A DNA stretch of 64,000 nt from Coleofasciculus sp. FACHB-T130 (GCF_014695375.1 NZ_JACJOG010000028.1:1-64000), one strand, 5' to 3'; counted from the stretch's first letter, positions 1-9,028 are shown. The notes: generated by a model from the sequence alone, not told the origin. Numbers and translations are program-made.

Positions 1-240
1 AGTTGAGACGGCGACGGTGAGGAAGTTGCAGCCTTCGAGGTACGAGGAGGCGAGTCCGTGGGTGTACCAGGAGGTGACGAAGGTGGTGCCGGTGAGCCAG
101 CCGCCTAGCGCTAAATAGGCGCAGGGGAATAGCAGTAGGCCGGACCAGCCGACAAATACGAAGCGATCGCGCTTGAGCCAGTCGTCAATGGCGTCAAACC
201 ACCCTCTTGAACTTGGCGCGCGTCCGACTGCAATGGTCAT
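1..240 (-). CDS. psbD: Photosystem II D2 protein (5' part only)
   Basis: D2 is one of the two reaction-centre core proteins of photosystem II and sits in the thylakoid membrane. The 80 codons read from the ATG at 240 begin [16 protein letters not shown] and continue with [20 protein letters not shown] and [17 protein letters not shown], the highly conserved D2 amino-terminus and first membrane helix. An AGAGGA Shine-Dalgarno lies about 7 nt upstream. The gene is cut by the window edge; the remaining roughly 270 codons lie to the left. In cyanobacteria psbC usually follows and overlaps psbD, which cannot be checked here. It is divergent from ycf4 across a 436-bp gap. Confidence 0.97.
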   Translation of the reverse strand, partial: MTIAVGRAPSSRGWFDAIDDWLKRDRFVFVGWSGLLLFPCAYLALGGWLTGTTFVTSWYTHGLASSYLEGCNFLTVAVST

Positions 241-676
241 TTCAAATCCTCTTACTATTGCGTCAAATCGTCTGAACTTGAGCAATTAACATTATTTATT
301 TGACACGACCCACGTCAGACAGTAGTGGGATATTTTGGAGAAGTTTGCCGGGTTCTGTCTTCAATAGACACACTCGCTTGATTCCCCTGCGTGTCAATTT
401 CCACTAACCTGTCGCCCTGATACCGGGTTTCAGGCTACTGTTATTTGGGAATGGGGCGCTTTTTGTCCCCAAAGTAAAACCCTAGGGTTCTAGCACGTGT
501 CCTCTATGATAAGAAAATATCAGAATTTTTACAATCTGACACGTACTTCTCATTAATCTCTAGCTCAGTTAGATTGCTAAATCAATAGCATAAATCCCTG
601 GGAAGCTAGATAATCTGAATCAGTCCGATCTTAAAAATTTTCCTTAACAACTTTGGCGAACACAGAGTTTTCTTTC
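241..676. promoter_or_regulatory. psbD / ycf4 divergent promoter region
   Basis: This 436-bp gap separates the divergent psbD and ycf4 genes and must hold promoters for both. It is AT-rich with no convincing reading frame. A TTGACA-like hexamer occurs near 299-304 on the plus strand, but I cannot assign a matching -10 with confidence. No RNA gene was recognised. Confidence 0.5.
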
Positions 677-1243
677 ATGGCTGCACCGACAACATCCACA
701 AGTAACCGCGTTCTCCGTCAAGAGGTTTTAGGCTCTCGTCGTTTGAGTAACTATTGGTGGGCAACCGTAGTCTCCTTGGGAGCTACAGGCTTTTTATTGG
801 CCGGAATTTCAAGTTACCTAAAAGTTAATCTTCTCCCTTTTGCTGACCCCACCAAGTTACTTTTTATCCCTCAAGGGATAGTCATGGGACTTTACGGGTT
901 AGCCGGGTTACTCGTAGCGCTCTATCTATGGATGATGATTCTTTTAGACGTAGGGGGCGGTTACAACGAGTTTAATCAAGAAACCGGATATATTCGGATC
1001 TTTAGATGGGGCTTTCTCGGCAAAAACCGCCAAATTGAAGTCGGCTGTCGCATACAAGATGTCCAAGCGATTCGGGTGGAAATTAAAGAAGGTCTCAACC
1101 CACGCCGGTCGATTTATCTGCGCGTCAAAGGACGCCGCGATATTCCCCTGACGCGAGTTGGGGAACCTCTACCCTTGTCAGAGCTGGAAAATCAGGGTGC
1201 CCAACTGGCTCGCTTCTTGGAAGTGCCCATTGAAGGTCTCTAA
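677..1243 (+). CDS. ycf4: Photosystem I assembly protein Ycf4
   Basis: Ycf4 is a thylakoid membrane protein that helps assemble photosystem I. The product matches the family in length (188 aa) and layout: a short amino-terminus with SRRLSNYWWATVVSLGATGF, two transmembrane helices at about residues 25-45 and 65-90, then a soluble domain containing GGGYNEFN and FRWGFLGKNRQIE, which are Ycf4 hallmarks. A TTG at 653 would add eight residues, but the ATG at 677 gives the normal family length, so I chose it. The neighbouring psbD adds photosynthetic context. Confidence 0.95.
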   Translation: MAAPTTSTSNRVLRQEVLGSRRLSNYWWATVVSLGATGFLLAGISSYLKVNLLPFADPTKLLFIPQGIVMGLYGLAGLLVALYLWMMILLDVGGGYNEFNQETGYIRIFRWGFLGKNRQIEVGCRIQDVQAIRVEIKEGLNPRRSIYLRVKGRRDIPLTRVGEPLPLSELENQGAQLARFLEVPIEGL

Positions 1244-1312
1244 CAATTCTTGGTTGAGCCTCCCAATATCTGCATAAGATGATTCAGTAGCTCTGGCTAC
1301 CAATTAGGTGAA

Positions 1313-2071
1313 ATGAAAATGCAGATACAAATCCGGCACTGGTTTATATTACTTTTTGCGATCGCAGGACTGATGTTGGGGGGATGTACCACCGAGCAGG
1401 CTACTTCCTCGGATACCAGCCCCTCAGCAACTGAAACAACCTCAGCATCTGCCACTCCAGCGAGTAGTCCCAAAACAAGCAGTTTGCCTCGCCTAGAAGG
1501 TAAAGCCACCGTAGACATGACGGTTAAAGGCTCGCTAATTACGATTGAAGTCGATGGCACTAATGCCCCGATTACATCTGGGAATTTCGTCGATTTAGTT
1601 CAAAGAGGTGTCTATAACGGACTGGTGTTTCACCGCGTAGTGCGGCAACCGCAACCCTTTGTTGCTCAGGGTGGCGATCCGCAAAGTAAAGACCCGAATG
1701 TGCCCACAGAACGTCTGGGGATGGGCGGTTTTATCGATCCAGCGACGGGTCAAGCGCGTTATATTCCCCTCGAAATTAAGCCCAAAGGGGCGGAAAAACC
1801 CGTTCTCAGCGAAACGCTCAAAAGTGCGGGTGTTTCTCAACCCCCGCAGTTGCGACATACTCGTGGCGCTGTCGCAATGGCTCGCTCATCTTTACCCGAC
1901 TCGGCTTCGTCGCAGTTTTACATTGCTTTAGCCGATTTGCCGTTCTTGGATGGTGACTATGCTGTTTTTGGCTATGTAACCAAAGGGATGGAGGTCGTTG
2001 ACAAGATTCAGCAGGGCGATCGCATTGAATCGGCTAAGGTGACCAAAGGTGCGGAAAATCTCAAGAAATAG
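1313..2071 (+). CDS. Cyclophilin-type peptidyl-prolyl isomerase, lipoprotein
   Basis: Predicted peptidyl-prolyl cis-trans isomerase exported and lipid-anchored. Residues 1-25 form a signal peptide ending in a lipobox LMLGGC; a Ser/Thr/Ala-rich linker follows to about residue 60. The cyclophilin domain occupies about 65-250, with VFHRVVRQPQPFVAQGGDP (catalytic Arg region), the ASSQFYIALAD motif and FGYVTKGMEVVDKI. It carries the insertion between these blocks that is usual in cyanobacterial homologues. Likely role is protein folding in the periplasm or thylakoid lumen. The next gene starts 25 nt downstream on the same strand. Confidence 0.92.
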   Translation: MKMQIQIRHWFILLFAIAGLMLGGCTTEQATSSDTSPSATETTSASATPASSPKTSSLPRLEGKATVDMTVKGSLITIEVDGTNAPITSGNFVDLVQRGVYNGLVFHRVVRQPQPFVAQGGDPQSKDPNVPTERLGMGGFIDPATGQARYIPLEIKPKGAEKPVLSETLKSAGVSQPPQLRHTRGAVAMARSSLPDSASSQFYIALADLPFLDGDYAVFGYVTKGMEVVDKIQQGDRIESAKVTKGAENLKK

Positions 2072-2096
2072 CAATTGGCGATTCGCTGGGTAATCG

Positions 2097-3257
2097 GTGG
2101 AGATTGTCGTTACTGGGATTGGTTTAGTCTCGGCTTTGGGTAACAGCTTGCAGACGAGCTGGCAACGTTTAATCGCCGGTCAATCTGGCATTCAGTTGCA
2201 TCAACCCTTTCCAGAACTTGCCCCCCGACCCTTAGGATTGATAGGGAAACAACCCGCTGAGTTAGCAACCCTGACTCAGCGGGTTGTCGCTATGGCGCAG
2301 GAAGATGCTGGTTTGGTTTCGCCTTTGCCCGATTGTGGAGTCGTCATTGGTTCGAGTCGCTCTTATCAGGCATCTTGGGAGAAATTGGCGCGGGAGTTCT
2401 ATCGGGATGCCGAACCAGTAAAATCGCCGCTATACAAACACCTGCCAACCCAGGCTTTTTTGGAGACGCTGCCCCACATGAATGCGATCGCAGCCGCTCG
2501 TCAAATCGGGGCAACTGGGTCAGTCTTGGCACCAATGGCGGCTTGTGCAACTGGAATTTGGGCGATCGCACAAGCAGCGTCGCTCTTGGAAACTGGGCAC
2601 TGTCAGCAAGTCATTGCTGGAGCCGTGGAATCATCGATTACACCGCTGACCCTGGCAGGGTTTCAGCAGATGGGCGCTTTAGCTCAAACGGGCGCTTATC
2701 CTTTTGATCGGCGGCGGGAAGGCTTAGCCTTGGGAGAGGGGGGAGCCGTCTTGGTACTGGAATCCGCAGAATTGGCAAAGCGTCGCTCAGCACGGATTTA
2801 TGGTCAAGTGCTGGGATTTGGCTTGACATCGGACGCTTATCATACGAATACCCCTGAGCCAGGAAGTCGGAGTGCGATCGCGGCGGTCAAGCAATGTTGC
2901 GATCGCAGCAACCTTTTCCCTGCAGACATCCATTACATCCACGCTCACGGTACCGCTACCCAGCTCAACGACCAAAATGAGGCGCACTTAATTCAGTATC
3001 TCTTTCCTCAAACAGTGCCAGTCAGTTCTACTAAGGGAGCCACAGGTCATACATTGGGAGCATCTGGAGCCTTAGGTGTCGCTTTCTCCCTAATGGCATT
3101 GAAGCATCAAATCTTGCCACCGTGTGTGGGGTTAAAGGAACCAGAATTTGATTTAGATTTAGTTAAAGTCCCGCGTCAAGGTGAAATTAAACAGGTGCTT
3201 TGTTTCAGCTTTGGTTTCGGAGGGCAGAATGCAGTGGTAGCTTTGGGGAAAAAGTAG
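2097..3257 (+). CDS. Beta-ketoacyl-ACP synthase (FabF-like)
   Basis: Thiolase-fold condensing enzyme of fatty-acid or related acyl-chain elongation. The Cys-His-His set of KAS I/II enzymes is present: Cys150 in APMAACATGIW, His284 in IHAHGTATQLND and His318 in STKGATGHTLG, with the glycine-rich FGFGGQNAVVAL tail. At 386 aa it is shorter than typical FabF (about 410-415), so it is probably the second, divergent ketosynthase seen in cyanobacteria rather than the main housekeeping FabF. The GTG at 2097 is used because the conserved IVVTGIGLVSALG begins at residue 3. Confidence 0.88.
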   Translation: MEIVVTGIGLVSALGNSLQTSWQRLIAGQSGIQLHQPFPELAPRPLGLIGKQPAELATLTQRVVAMAQEDAGLVSPLPDCGVVIGSSRSYQASWEKLAREFYRDAEPVKSPLYKHLPTQAFLETLPHMNAIAAARQIGATGSVLAPMAACATGIWAIAQAASLLETGHCQQVIAGAVESSITPLTLAGFQQMGALAQTGAYPFDRRREGLALGEGGAVLVLESAELAKRRSARIYGQVLGFGLTSDAYHTNTPEPGSRSAIAAVKQCCDRSNLFPADIHYIHAHGTATQLNDQNEAHLIQYLFPQTVPVSSTKGATGHTLGASGALGVAFSLMALKHQILPPCVGLKEPEFDLDLVKVPRQGEIKQVLCFSFGFGGQNAVVALGKK

Positions 3258-3260
3258 CCG

Positions 3261-3314
3261 AACGCCTTCAGGCGTTATGCCACCTAAAAAAATAGAGTGG
3301 TATATACCACTCTA
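3261..3314. terminator. Two hairpins between convergent genes
   Basis: Two perfect inverted repeats lie between the convergent ketosynthase and sigma-factor genes: AACGCC-TTCA-GGCGTT at 3261-3276 and a 22-bp palindrome centred on TATATA at 3293-3314 with arms TAGAGTGGTAT. They likely act as a bidirectional terminator; neither has a long U tract. Confidence 0.55.
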
Positions 3315-3391
3315 CAAACTCTCTACTAATTTTTAACTGGCGACTACTTCCCAAACAAGCTGTCTTGCTTGTAATTCTTTCCAGGAAGCCT

Positions 3392-4177
3392 TTAACTAGC
3401 CAAACGCTCGGTTGATTGAGGTTGCAACAGCGATACCAACTGCTCAACTCCTCTTTGAAGATGCCGTGTCACCGTCATCGGGCTGACACCAATTCGCTTA
3501 GCCGCTTCTTTCCGAGGAAGATCTCGTACCAACACCAACTCAATTGCTGCTTGAGTTTTGTTGTCCAAATAACTCATTGCCCCTTCCAGCTCTTGCCGTT
3601 CTTCTTCTTGACTTTGCCAGGATTGATAGCGAGGGTCAGGGAGTGTTTCCGCCAACGTCACCTGAAAGTCAGACTGCTCAAAAACGACACTATCTAAACT
3701 TAATGGTCGGCAGTTTTGAGCCGCAACCTTGCTTTCACTCCACTCTTCTAGAGATACTTTAATTGCTTGGGCAATTTCAGCTTCTTTTGGCGATCGCCCT
3801 AAAGTTTGTGCCAACTCTTTTCGCGCCTTTTGTCCTTCCTGCTGGATTTCCTGCCACCGACGAGGCATTTTCATTACGCCGCTTCTGTCGCGTAAATAAT
3901 GCAGCATCTCGCCGCGAATGTAAGGAACCGCAAAGGAACTAAAAGCATAACCTTGATGGGGATTGAATCGCTCAATCGCCCGAATCAAACCGAGATAGCC
4001 GAGTTGTTCCAAATCTTCATAAGGTTCCGCACACTGATAGCTGACTCGATGAGCCATCTTCCGAACCAGTCCAGCATTCAACTGCACCAGTTGATTGCGA
4101 ACTTCAACTGATGGATTTTTATAGTAAGCAATCAAAAGTTCCATCGAATCGGAGCTGCAAGAAGATTGAGTCGCCAT
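3392..4177 (-). CDS. Group 3 RNA polymerase sigma factor (SigF/SigB type)
   Basis: Alternative sigma-70 family factor of the SigF/SigB/FliA branch that redirects RNA polymerase to specific promoters. Region 2 is seen in NAGLVRKMAHRV, YEDLEQLGYLGLIRAIERF and AFSSFAVPYIRGEMLHYLRD; region 3 in MPRRWQEIQQEGQKARKEL; region 4 helix-turn-helix in LPRKEAAKRIGVSPMTVTRH. From the ATG at 4177 the protein is 261 aa, close to cyanobacterial SigF, and AGAGG lies 8 nt upstream; the longer frame to 4330 has no Shine-Dalgarno. In cyanobacteria SigF controls pilus and motility genes; that role here is inference. No anti-sigma gene is adjacent. Confidence 0.85.
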   Translation of the reverse strand: MATQSSCSSDSMELLIAYYKNPSVEVRNQLVQLNAGLVRKMAHRVSYQCAEPYEDLEQLGYLGLIRAIERFNPHQGYAFSSFAVPYIRGEMLHYLRDRSGVMKMPRRWQEIQQEGQKARKELAQTLGRSPKEAEIAQAIKVSLEEWSESKVAAQNCRPLSLDSVVFEQSDFQVTLAETLPDPRYQSWQSQEEERQELEGAMSYLDNKTQAAIELVLVRDLPRKEAAKRIGVSPMTVTRHLQRGVEQLVSLLQPQSTERLAS

Positions 4178-4505
4178 TGTCAAAGCCTCTGTAAAACCAC
4201 CCCGTTTGGGAGATTGGGAAATCGCTATCTCTTCATTTCGTCTAACTGAATTCATTTTCTGTATAGGCGCTTTCAACAACCATCGTTGGAATACGGAACT
4301 CACAGAGAGCCTCTCCAGGAATGTCAGCATATATACGTAAGTTGCAGTTTGATGTAGCCAAAAACTAATCCTTACTTCAAAAACAAACCGTAAGCGTTTG
4401 CTTCGTGAAACCCACCCTTCTAAGGACTCCGGCTCTACGTCACAATTGAATTAGACTGGCGATCGCATAAATGTAAATGACTCGTAATATTTCTGAGGAA
4501 GCTTC

Positions 4506-5234
4506 ATGAGTAACACCAGTAACTTCCGTCAAGCGATGCGTGAGGCTAAAAATCACGCACTCGTTGGCCCCAACGTTATTGCCAACGCCCTCCCCTACGT
4601 CGGCGGTGGCCTTGTCTTAACTGCACTTGGCACCTACGGGGGTCTTGGCGTTCTCCGTTCCAACCCAGGGCTATTCATGCCAACCTTCTGGGTTGCCCTG
4701 ATTGCAGAATTTGCCCTTTTCTTCGTTGCCCAAAACGTTGCCATTAATGGCAAGAAAAGCGTTGCTCTGCCCCTTCTGGCTACCTACAGTCTGTTGTCGG
4801 GCTATACCCTGAGCGGATTGATATTCGTGGCTCTGAGGACACCAGGGGTCGGTGTGGCAGGAATTGGTTTTGCCGCCCTCGGCTGTGGCGTTACCTTTAT
4901 TGCTGCAAGACAGATTGGCTCCAATCTGTCGGATCAAGACGGTATGGCTCTAACGAAAACAGTACAGCTAGGCATTATTGCCTTAGTTGTTGTGCTAGTG
5001 GGTCAGCTGCTGTTGTCTTTGTTTGGTGTCTATACACCCACCTGGCTAGAAATTGCCATTTCTGGAATTGGCGTGTTTTTGTTTGCCGGTGCTGCTGTGG
5101 TGGATTTCTATATCCTGCCCCGTGCTTACCGCGATGACCAATATCTGCCTGCTGCTTTGTCGATGTATCTGACTTACATCAATTTGTTCATTTTCATTCT
5201 GCGGTTGCTGAACGCGCTCAATAGCCGCGACTAA
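4506..5234 (+). CDS. Bax inhibitor-1 / YccA-family membrane protein
   Basis: Seven-helix integral membrane protein of the BI-1 family (UPF0005), whose better-known members are pH-sensitive Ca2+ leak channels. Evidence is the string of hydrophobic segments from about residue 30 onward and the C-terminal signature AVVDFYILPRAYRDD followed by LPAALSMYLTYINLFIFILR, which aligns with the BI-1 ALSLYLDFINLF motif. Length (242 aa) fits the family. Start ATG 4506 follows GAGGAA by 6 nt. The gene stands alone and is followed by a strong terminator. Physiological role in this organism is unknown. Confidence 0.85.
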   Translation: MSNTSNFRQAMREAKNHALVGPNVIANALPYVGGGLVLTALGTYGGLGVLRSNPGLFMPTFWVALIAEFALFFVAQNVAINGKKSVALPLLATYSLLSGYTLSGLIFVALRTPGVGVAGIGFAALGCGVTFIAARQIGSNLSDQDGMALTKTVQLGIIALVVVLVGQLLLSLFGVYTPTWLEIAISGIGVFLFAGAAVVDFYILPRAYRDDQYLPAALSMYLTYINLFIFILRLLNALNSRD

Positions 5235-5267
5235 AAGGCAAAAGTTTCATTAAGCGCACACATTTTG

Positions 5268-5295
5268 AAGCCGTGGTTTCCCACGGCTTTTTTTG
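5268..5295 (+). terminator. Rho-independent terminator
   Basis: GCCGTGG (5270-5276), loop TTTC, CCACGGC (5281-5287), then seven T. A classical intrinsic terminator 35 nt after the BI-1 gene. Confidence 0.9.
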
Positions 5296-5639
5296 GAACT
5301 GGACATTTACCAACAAACTTAGATAAATTTGATTGCAGTGCAATATGAGCAGCGCTCAAGAAAAAGCGCTAAAGCAATGCTGGAAATCATAGACATCCAA
5401 CGTGAAGTAGAAACGTTGTCTTAGCATCTGGATCAAGATCAAGACTATCTTTAACTTTCAGCAGTTACTCCACAAATTCAATCTTAATGGGGTAATGGGT
5501 AAGGGATAATTGGTAACTTCCCCTGTTCCTCTCCTTCGCTTTCTTTGTTCAGGTCTTAGTGATTGGGAGAGAGACTCCAGCTAAGATCGAAAAGAGTGCA
5601 ACTTTACTACCAAGCGCTCATCGGAAAAAGCTCAAAACA
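5296..5639. other. Intergenic region upstream of prfB
   Basis: This 344-bp gap holds the decayed prfB 5' duplicate (5352-5485) and then about 150 bp with no recognisable gene, which presumably contain the prfB promoter. No tRNA or small RNA was recognised. Confidence 0.5.
5352..5485 (+). pseudogene. Decayed duplicate of the prfB 5' end and frameshift site
   Basis: This stretch mirrors the start of prfB 263 bp downstream. GCGCTC lies 25 nt before an ATG at 5377 (26 nt in prfB). From that ATG the codons line up one-to-one: GAC-ATC/ATT, GAA-GT(A/C)-GAA-ACG-TTG at codons 10-14, and GAC-TAT-CTT followed by a stop at codon 26 in both copies. Here the stop at the frameshift position is TAA (5452-5454) rather than TGA, and a premature TAG occurs at codon 16, so no release factor can be made. 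Similarity fades after about 5485. It is a relic of a local tandem duplication, or conceivably a retained leader peptide region. Confidence 0.75.
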
Positions 5640-6750
5640 ATGATTGAACTCCTAGACATTAAACGCGAAGTCGAAACGTTGTGCGATCGCCTGGGTAAAA
5701 CCCAGGACTATCTTTGACGTTCCTGCTCTAACTGCCAAAATTCAAGACTTGGAGCAAGTCGCGGCGCAACCGGATTTTTGGGACGACCAAACGAGTGCCC
5801 AACAAACCCTCCAAGAACTCAATGACCTCAAATCCCACCTGGAACAATTTCACCAGTGGAAAAACAGCCTGGAAGACGCTAGGGCGGTTGTGGAACTGCT
5901 GGAATTAGAAGCTGACGAGTCACTGCTTTTGGAAGCTGAAAGCAACATTACCAAGCTCAATCAGGAACTTGAGCGATGGGAATTGCAACAGATGCTTTCC
6001 GGTACTTATGACCAAAGCGGAGCCGTTTTAACCATTAATGCCGGAGCGGGTGGCACAGACGCCCAAGACTGGGCGGAAATGTTGTTGCGGATGTACACTC
6101 GCTGGGCAGAAAACCACGGTTACAAAGTTACCTTAGCGGAAATCTCCAAAGGAGAAGAAGCGGGGCTTAAGTCAGCCACCTTAGAGATTGAAGGGCGTTA
6201 TGCTTATGGCTACCTGAAGGCAGAAAAAGGAACCCACCGGCTGGTGCGGATATCGCCTTTCAACGCCAACGACAAGCGCCAAACAAGCTTTGCTGGAGTG
6301 GAAGTAATGCCAACTCTGGATAGATCCGTGACTCTGGACATTCCAGATAAGGATTTAGAAATCACCACCTCTAGGGCTGGTGGTAAAGGTGGACAAAATG
6401 TCAACAAAGTGGAAACAGCGGTGCGGATTGTTCATATTCCCACCGGGCTTGCCGTGCGCTGTACTGAAGAGCGAAGTCAGCTGCAAAACAAAGAAAAAGG
6501 TCTTGCCATCCTCAAAGCTAAGTTGCTGATTGTCGCCCAAGAGCAACGCGCCAAGGAAATTGCGGACATTCGAGGGGATATGGTAGAGGCAGCTTGGGGC
6601 AACCAAATTCGTAACTACGTTTTCCACCCGTACCAGATGGTCAAGGATCTGCGGACAGGTGTGGAAACGACTGCCATTAACGATGTGATGAATGGCGACC
6701 TCGATTCGTTCATTGAAGCCTATCTGCGCCAAGAAAATCAGCTTACCTAA
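5640..6750 (+). CDS. prfB: Peptide chain release factor 2, programmed +1 frameshift
   Basis: RF2 terminates translation at UGA and UAA. Translation starts at ATG 5640 and reads 25 codons to an in-frame TGA at 5715-5717 in the context TAT-CTT-TGA-C, the canonical RF2 autoregulatory shift site, with AGGA a few bases upstream as the stimulatory element. A +1 slip at CTT continues as GAC-GTT-CCT in the frame ending at 6750, giving about 369 aa, the normal RF2 length. The GGQ loop is present ([20 protein letters not shown]) and the codon-recognition domain precedes it. When RF2 is scarce, slow termination favours the shift and restores synthesis. Confidence 0.95.
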
Positions 6751-6834
6751 AAGCTGCGCCGTTGGGTCTTTAGGATAGCCTCAGTGAGAGTGTTACTTAG
6801 CTACCAAGACACCAAGAAATTAGTAACATCGGGT

Positions 6835-6862
6835 GGACAAAGGAGCGATCGCTCCTTTGTCC
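6835..6862. terminator. 28-bp perfect palindrome centred on HIP1
   Basis: GGACAAAGGAGCGA and its exact reverse complement meet at a HIP1 site (GCGATCGC), followed by TTTACTT. It lies 84 nt after prfB and can form a 12-13-bp stem; it may terminate prfB transcripts, or simply be a HIP1-derived palindrome. Confidence 0.45.
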
Positions 6863-6988
6863 TTTACTTGCTGATTCGGTGATTTGCCATCAATTGCGAA
6901 ACAAACTGTTACATTGTTGGAAGAAAAGTTTATCCCTGGCTTATCATCAGCTGGAAAAACCACTTTTGAGTCTTCAGTAATTATCCTT

Positions 6989-7201
6989 ATGAGCAACTCC
7001 TCTTCAACGCCACAAGCGGCATCACAAACTCCAGAACCCATTTCTGAATCGACACCCGCCTCGACAGAGCCTCAACCCAGCTACGTGAAGCTGGCAATGC
7101 GAAACATGGTACGAAAAGGAGGCACTTCGTTAAAACATTTTGCCCTGTCAACCATTGGTCTTGTGGCGCTGCTGATCGGTCTTTCTTACCTGACTCGTTA
7201 A
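6989..7201 (+). CDS. DUF3285 family small membrane protein
   Basis: Small cyanobacterial protein of unknown function. From ATG 6989 it is 70 aa: a Ser/Thr/Pro-rich amino-terminus of about 35 residues, then PSYVKLAMRNMVRKGGTSL and a single transmembrane helix ending in GLSYLTR. The block YVKLAMRNMVRKGG followed by one helix is what I recognise as the DUF3285 family. The frame extends upstream to 6884, but those residues do not resemble the family, so I use the internal ATG. ybeY begins 16 nt downstream, suggesting co-transcription. Confidence 0.75.
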   Translation: MSNSSSTPQAASQTPEPISESTPASTEPQPSYVKLAMRNMVRKGGTSLKHFALSTIGLVALLIGLSYLTR

Positions 7202-7217
7202 TCCGGAACACGGTTGT

Positions 7218-7730
7218 ATGGGCATAAACATAGAAGTTAGCATCCAAGACTATTTCTTCTCGTCCAATCCAGCAGATGCCAGTGCCCAAGAAGAAATTTC
7301 ACCTGAAACTTGGGAAACTTGGTTCCATCGTTGGATGGAAACGCTGCATCTAGATCTTCCTCAAGCGGATGCCTATGAACTGAGTTTGCGCCTCACGGAC
7401 GATAAAGAAATACAGACCCTCAACGCCCAGTATCGTCATCAAAATAAACCGACAGATGTATTAGCTTTTGCATCCTTAGAGGTAGACTGTCCTCAGCCGA
7501 TGGATTTTTTAGAGGATACACCTCTGTATCTTGGTGATATCGCCATCTCCGTTGAGACTGCGACTCGGCAGGCTCAACAACAGGAACATCCCTTAAAAAC
7601 AGAGCTAGCCTGGTTAGCGGCTCACGGTTTGCTTCATCTACTCGGCTGGGATCATCCCGATGAAGATAGCCTGACTAAAATGTTGAACCAGCAGGAAACT
7701 TTACTCCAGGTTATTGGTCTTACTATCTAG
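7218..7730 (+). CDS. ybeY: Endoribonuclease YbeY (16S rRNA maturation)
   Basis: YbeY is a single-strand-specific zinc endoribonuclease that acts in 16S rRNA 3'-end maturation and ribosome quality control. The zinc-binding signature H-G-x-L-H-L-x-G-x-D-H is intact as HGLLHLLGWDH at about residues 135-145, and the family block YRHQNKPTDVLAFAS precedes it. Length 170 aa fits. In many cyanobacteria ybeY is followed by the diacylglycerol kinase gene, as here, with an 80-bp gap. Confidence 0.95.
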   Translation: MGINIEVSIQDYFFSSNPADASAQEEISPETWETWFHRWMETLHLDLPQADAYELSLRLTDDKEIQTLNAQYRHQNKPTDVLAFASLEVDCPQPMDFLEDTPLYLGDIAISVETATRQAQQQEHPLKTELAWLAAHGLLHLLGWDHPDEDSLTKMLNQQETLLQVIGLTI

Positions 7731-7810
7731 CCTAGCTATACCCAATAGCCTTCATCTGTACTTAGATTCAAGACTTAGATTCAAGTTTCGCCCACGCGCC
7801 AGCCGGAGCG

Positions 7811-8299
7811 ATGGTTCATGCCCTTCAGCCCCGTAAAACCCTTGCCATGTCTCAAGAAATTTCCACACCTTCTTTGAACCACTCAGATGTAGTGAAACCA
7901 AACCGGGATTTAGCTTGGCGAATTGCGCCGAACTTAATAATTAGTTTTAAATATGCTTGGGCCGGACTTCGATATGCCTTTATTACCCAACGCAACTTTC
8001 GCATCCATGTAGTTATAGGCACCCTAGCCATTGGTTTGGGTGTCTTTTTGCAGTTGAAGGCAGTCGAAATGGCGGTGATTGGAATAACAATTGGGCTAGT
8101 GTTGGCGCTGGAGTTATTGAATACGGCAATTGAGTCAGTTGTTGACTTAACGGTTAAGCAGGCTTACCATGAGCTTGCCAAAATTGCTAAAGACTGTGCT
8201 GCTGGTGCCGTTCTGGTTTCGGCACTCGTGTCGGTATTGGTAGCTGGTTCGCTGCTTTTGCCACCCCTTGTAATTCGGATTCAGTCGATGCTGCGCTAA
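7811..8299 (+). CDS. dgkA: Diacylglycerol kinase, DgkA type
   Basis: Small integral membrane kinase that phosphorylates diacylglycerol (or undecaprenol) with ATP and recycles lipid precursors. The DgkA signature is present as ALELLNTAIESVVDLTV with the catalytic Glu, followed by HELAKIAKDCAAGAVLVSAL; three transmembrane helices lie at about residues 60-80, 82-105 and 130-155. The amino-terminal 40 residues are an extension; an ATG at 7847 is a plausible alternative start. It sits directly after ybeY and before the amidotransferase gene. Confidence 0.9.
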   Translation: MVHALQPRKTLAMSQEISTPSLNHSDVVKPNRDLAWRIAPNLIISFKYAWAGLRYAFITQRNFRIHVVIGTLAIGLGVFLQLKAVEMAVIGITIGLVLALELLNTAIESVVDLTVKQAYHELAKIAKDCAAGAVLVSALVSVLVAGSLLLPPLVIRIQSMLR

Positions 8300-8349
8300 G
8301 TAGTTTTGAGTTTTGAGTTGAAGGCTTCTGACTCACAAGGAGTTTACAT

Positions 8350-8937
8350 TTGATTCTGGTTATTGATAATTACGACAGTTTTACCTATAACTTGGTGCAG
8401 TATCTGGGAGAACTTGGCGCTGAACTGCCCGTAGCATCTGAAATTCAGGTGTATCGCAATGACCAAATCTCCCTTGAGCAAATCGAAAAGCTTAAACCCG
8501 ATGGAATTGTGATTTCGCCGGGACCAGGGCGTCCAGAAGATGCGGGAATTTCCCTGGAGTTAATTCAAAAGATGGCTTCCGGGGTACCCATTTTGGGCGT
8601 TTGCCTGGGACATCAAGGCATTGGTCAAGTATTCGGCGGTGAAATTGTTTCTGCACCCATGTTGATGCATGGCAAAACTTCTCCAATTCATCACACAGGT
8701 GTAGGCGTATTTCGAGGATTAGATAATCCCTTTACCGCTACCCGGTATCATAGTTTGGTGATTGACCGACACAGCTGCCCAGATGTCCTGGAAATTACGG
8801 CTTGGGTAGACGACGGAACCATCATGGGCGTCCGGCATCGGAACTATCCGCATATTGAGGGCGTCCAATTTCATCCGGAGAGTATTCTGACGGCTTCAGG
8901 AAAGCAATTGCTGCGAAACTTCCTGGAATCGCTTTAG
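8350..8937 (+). CDS. Anthranilate/aminodeoxychorismate synthase glutamine amidotransferase
   Basis: Class I glutamine amidotransferase subunit that supplies ammonia to anthranilate synthase (tryptophan) or 4-amino-4-deoxychorismate synthase (folate). The opening [21 protein letters not shown] is diagnostic; the nucleophile Cys is in GVCLGHQ and the His-Glu pair in [10 protein letters not shown]. At 195 aa it is a stand-alone TrpG/PabA. The two roles cannot be told apart by sequence alone, and many bacteria use one protein for both. The start is a TTG at 8350 with a strong AAGGAG 7 nt upstream. Confidence 0.9.
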   Translation: MILVIDNYDSFTYNLVQYLGELGAELPVASEIQVYRNDQISLEQIEKLKPDGIVISPGPGRPEDAGISLELIQKMASGVPILGVCLGHQGIGQVFGGEIVSAPMLMHGKTSPIHHTGVGVFRGLDNPFTATRYHSLVIDRHSCPDVLEITAWVDDGTIMGVRHRNYPHIEGVQFHPESILTASGKQLLRNFLESL

Positions 8938-9028
8938 TGCTAATGGCTAATGGCTAATTGTTCATTGGTCAATTAAGCATTAGCGATTAGCAAAGGACTA
9001 ATGACTAATGACTGAGGACTAAATTCTG
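8938..9028. repeat. Short CTAATG-type direct repeats
   Basis: The gap between the amidotransferase and the MBL-fold gene is built of repeated variants of GCTAATG and ACTAATG, a heptanucleotide-like short tandem repeat common between cyanobacterial genes. A shorter run recurs near 9847-9866. Confidence 0.6.
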
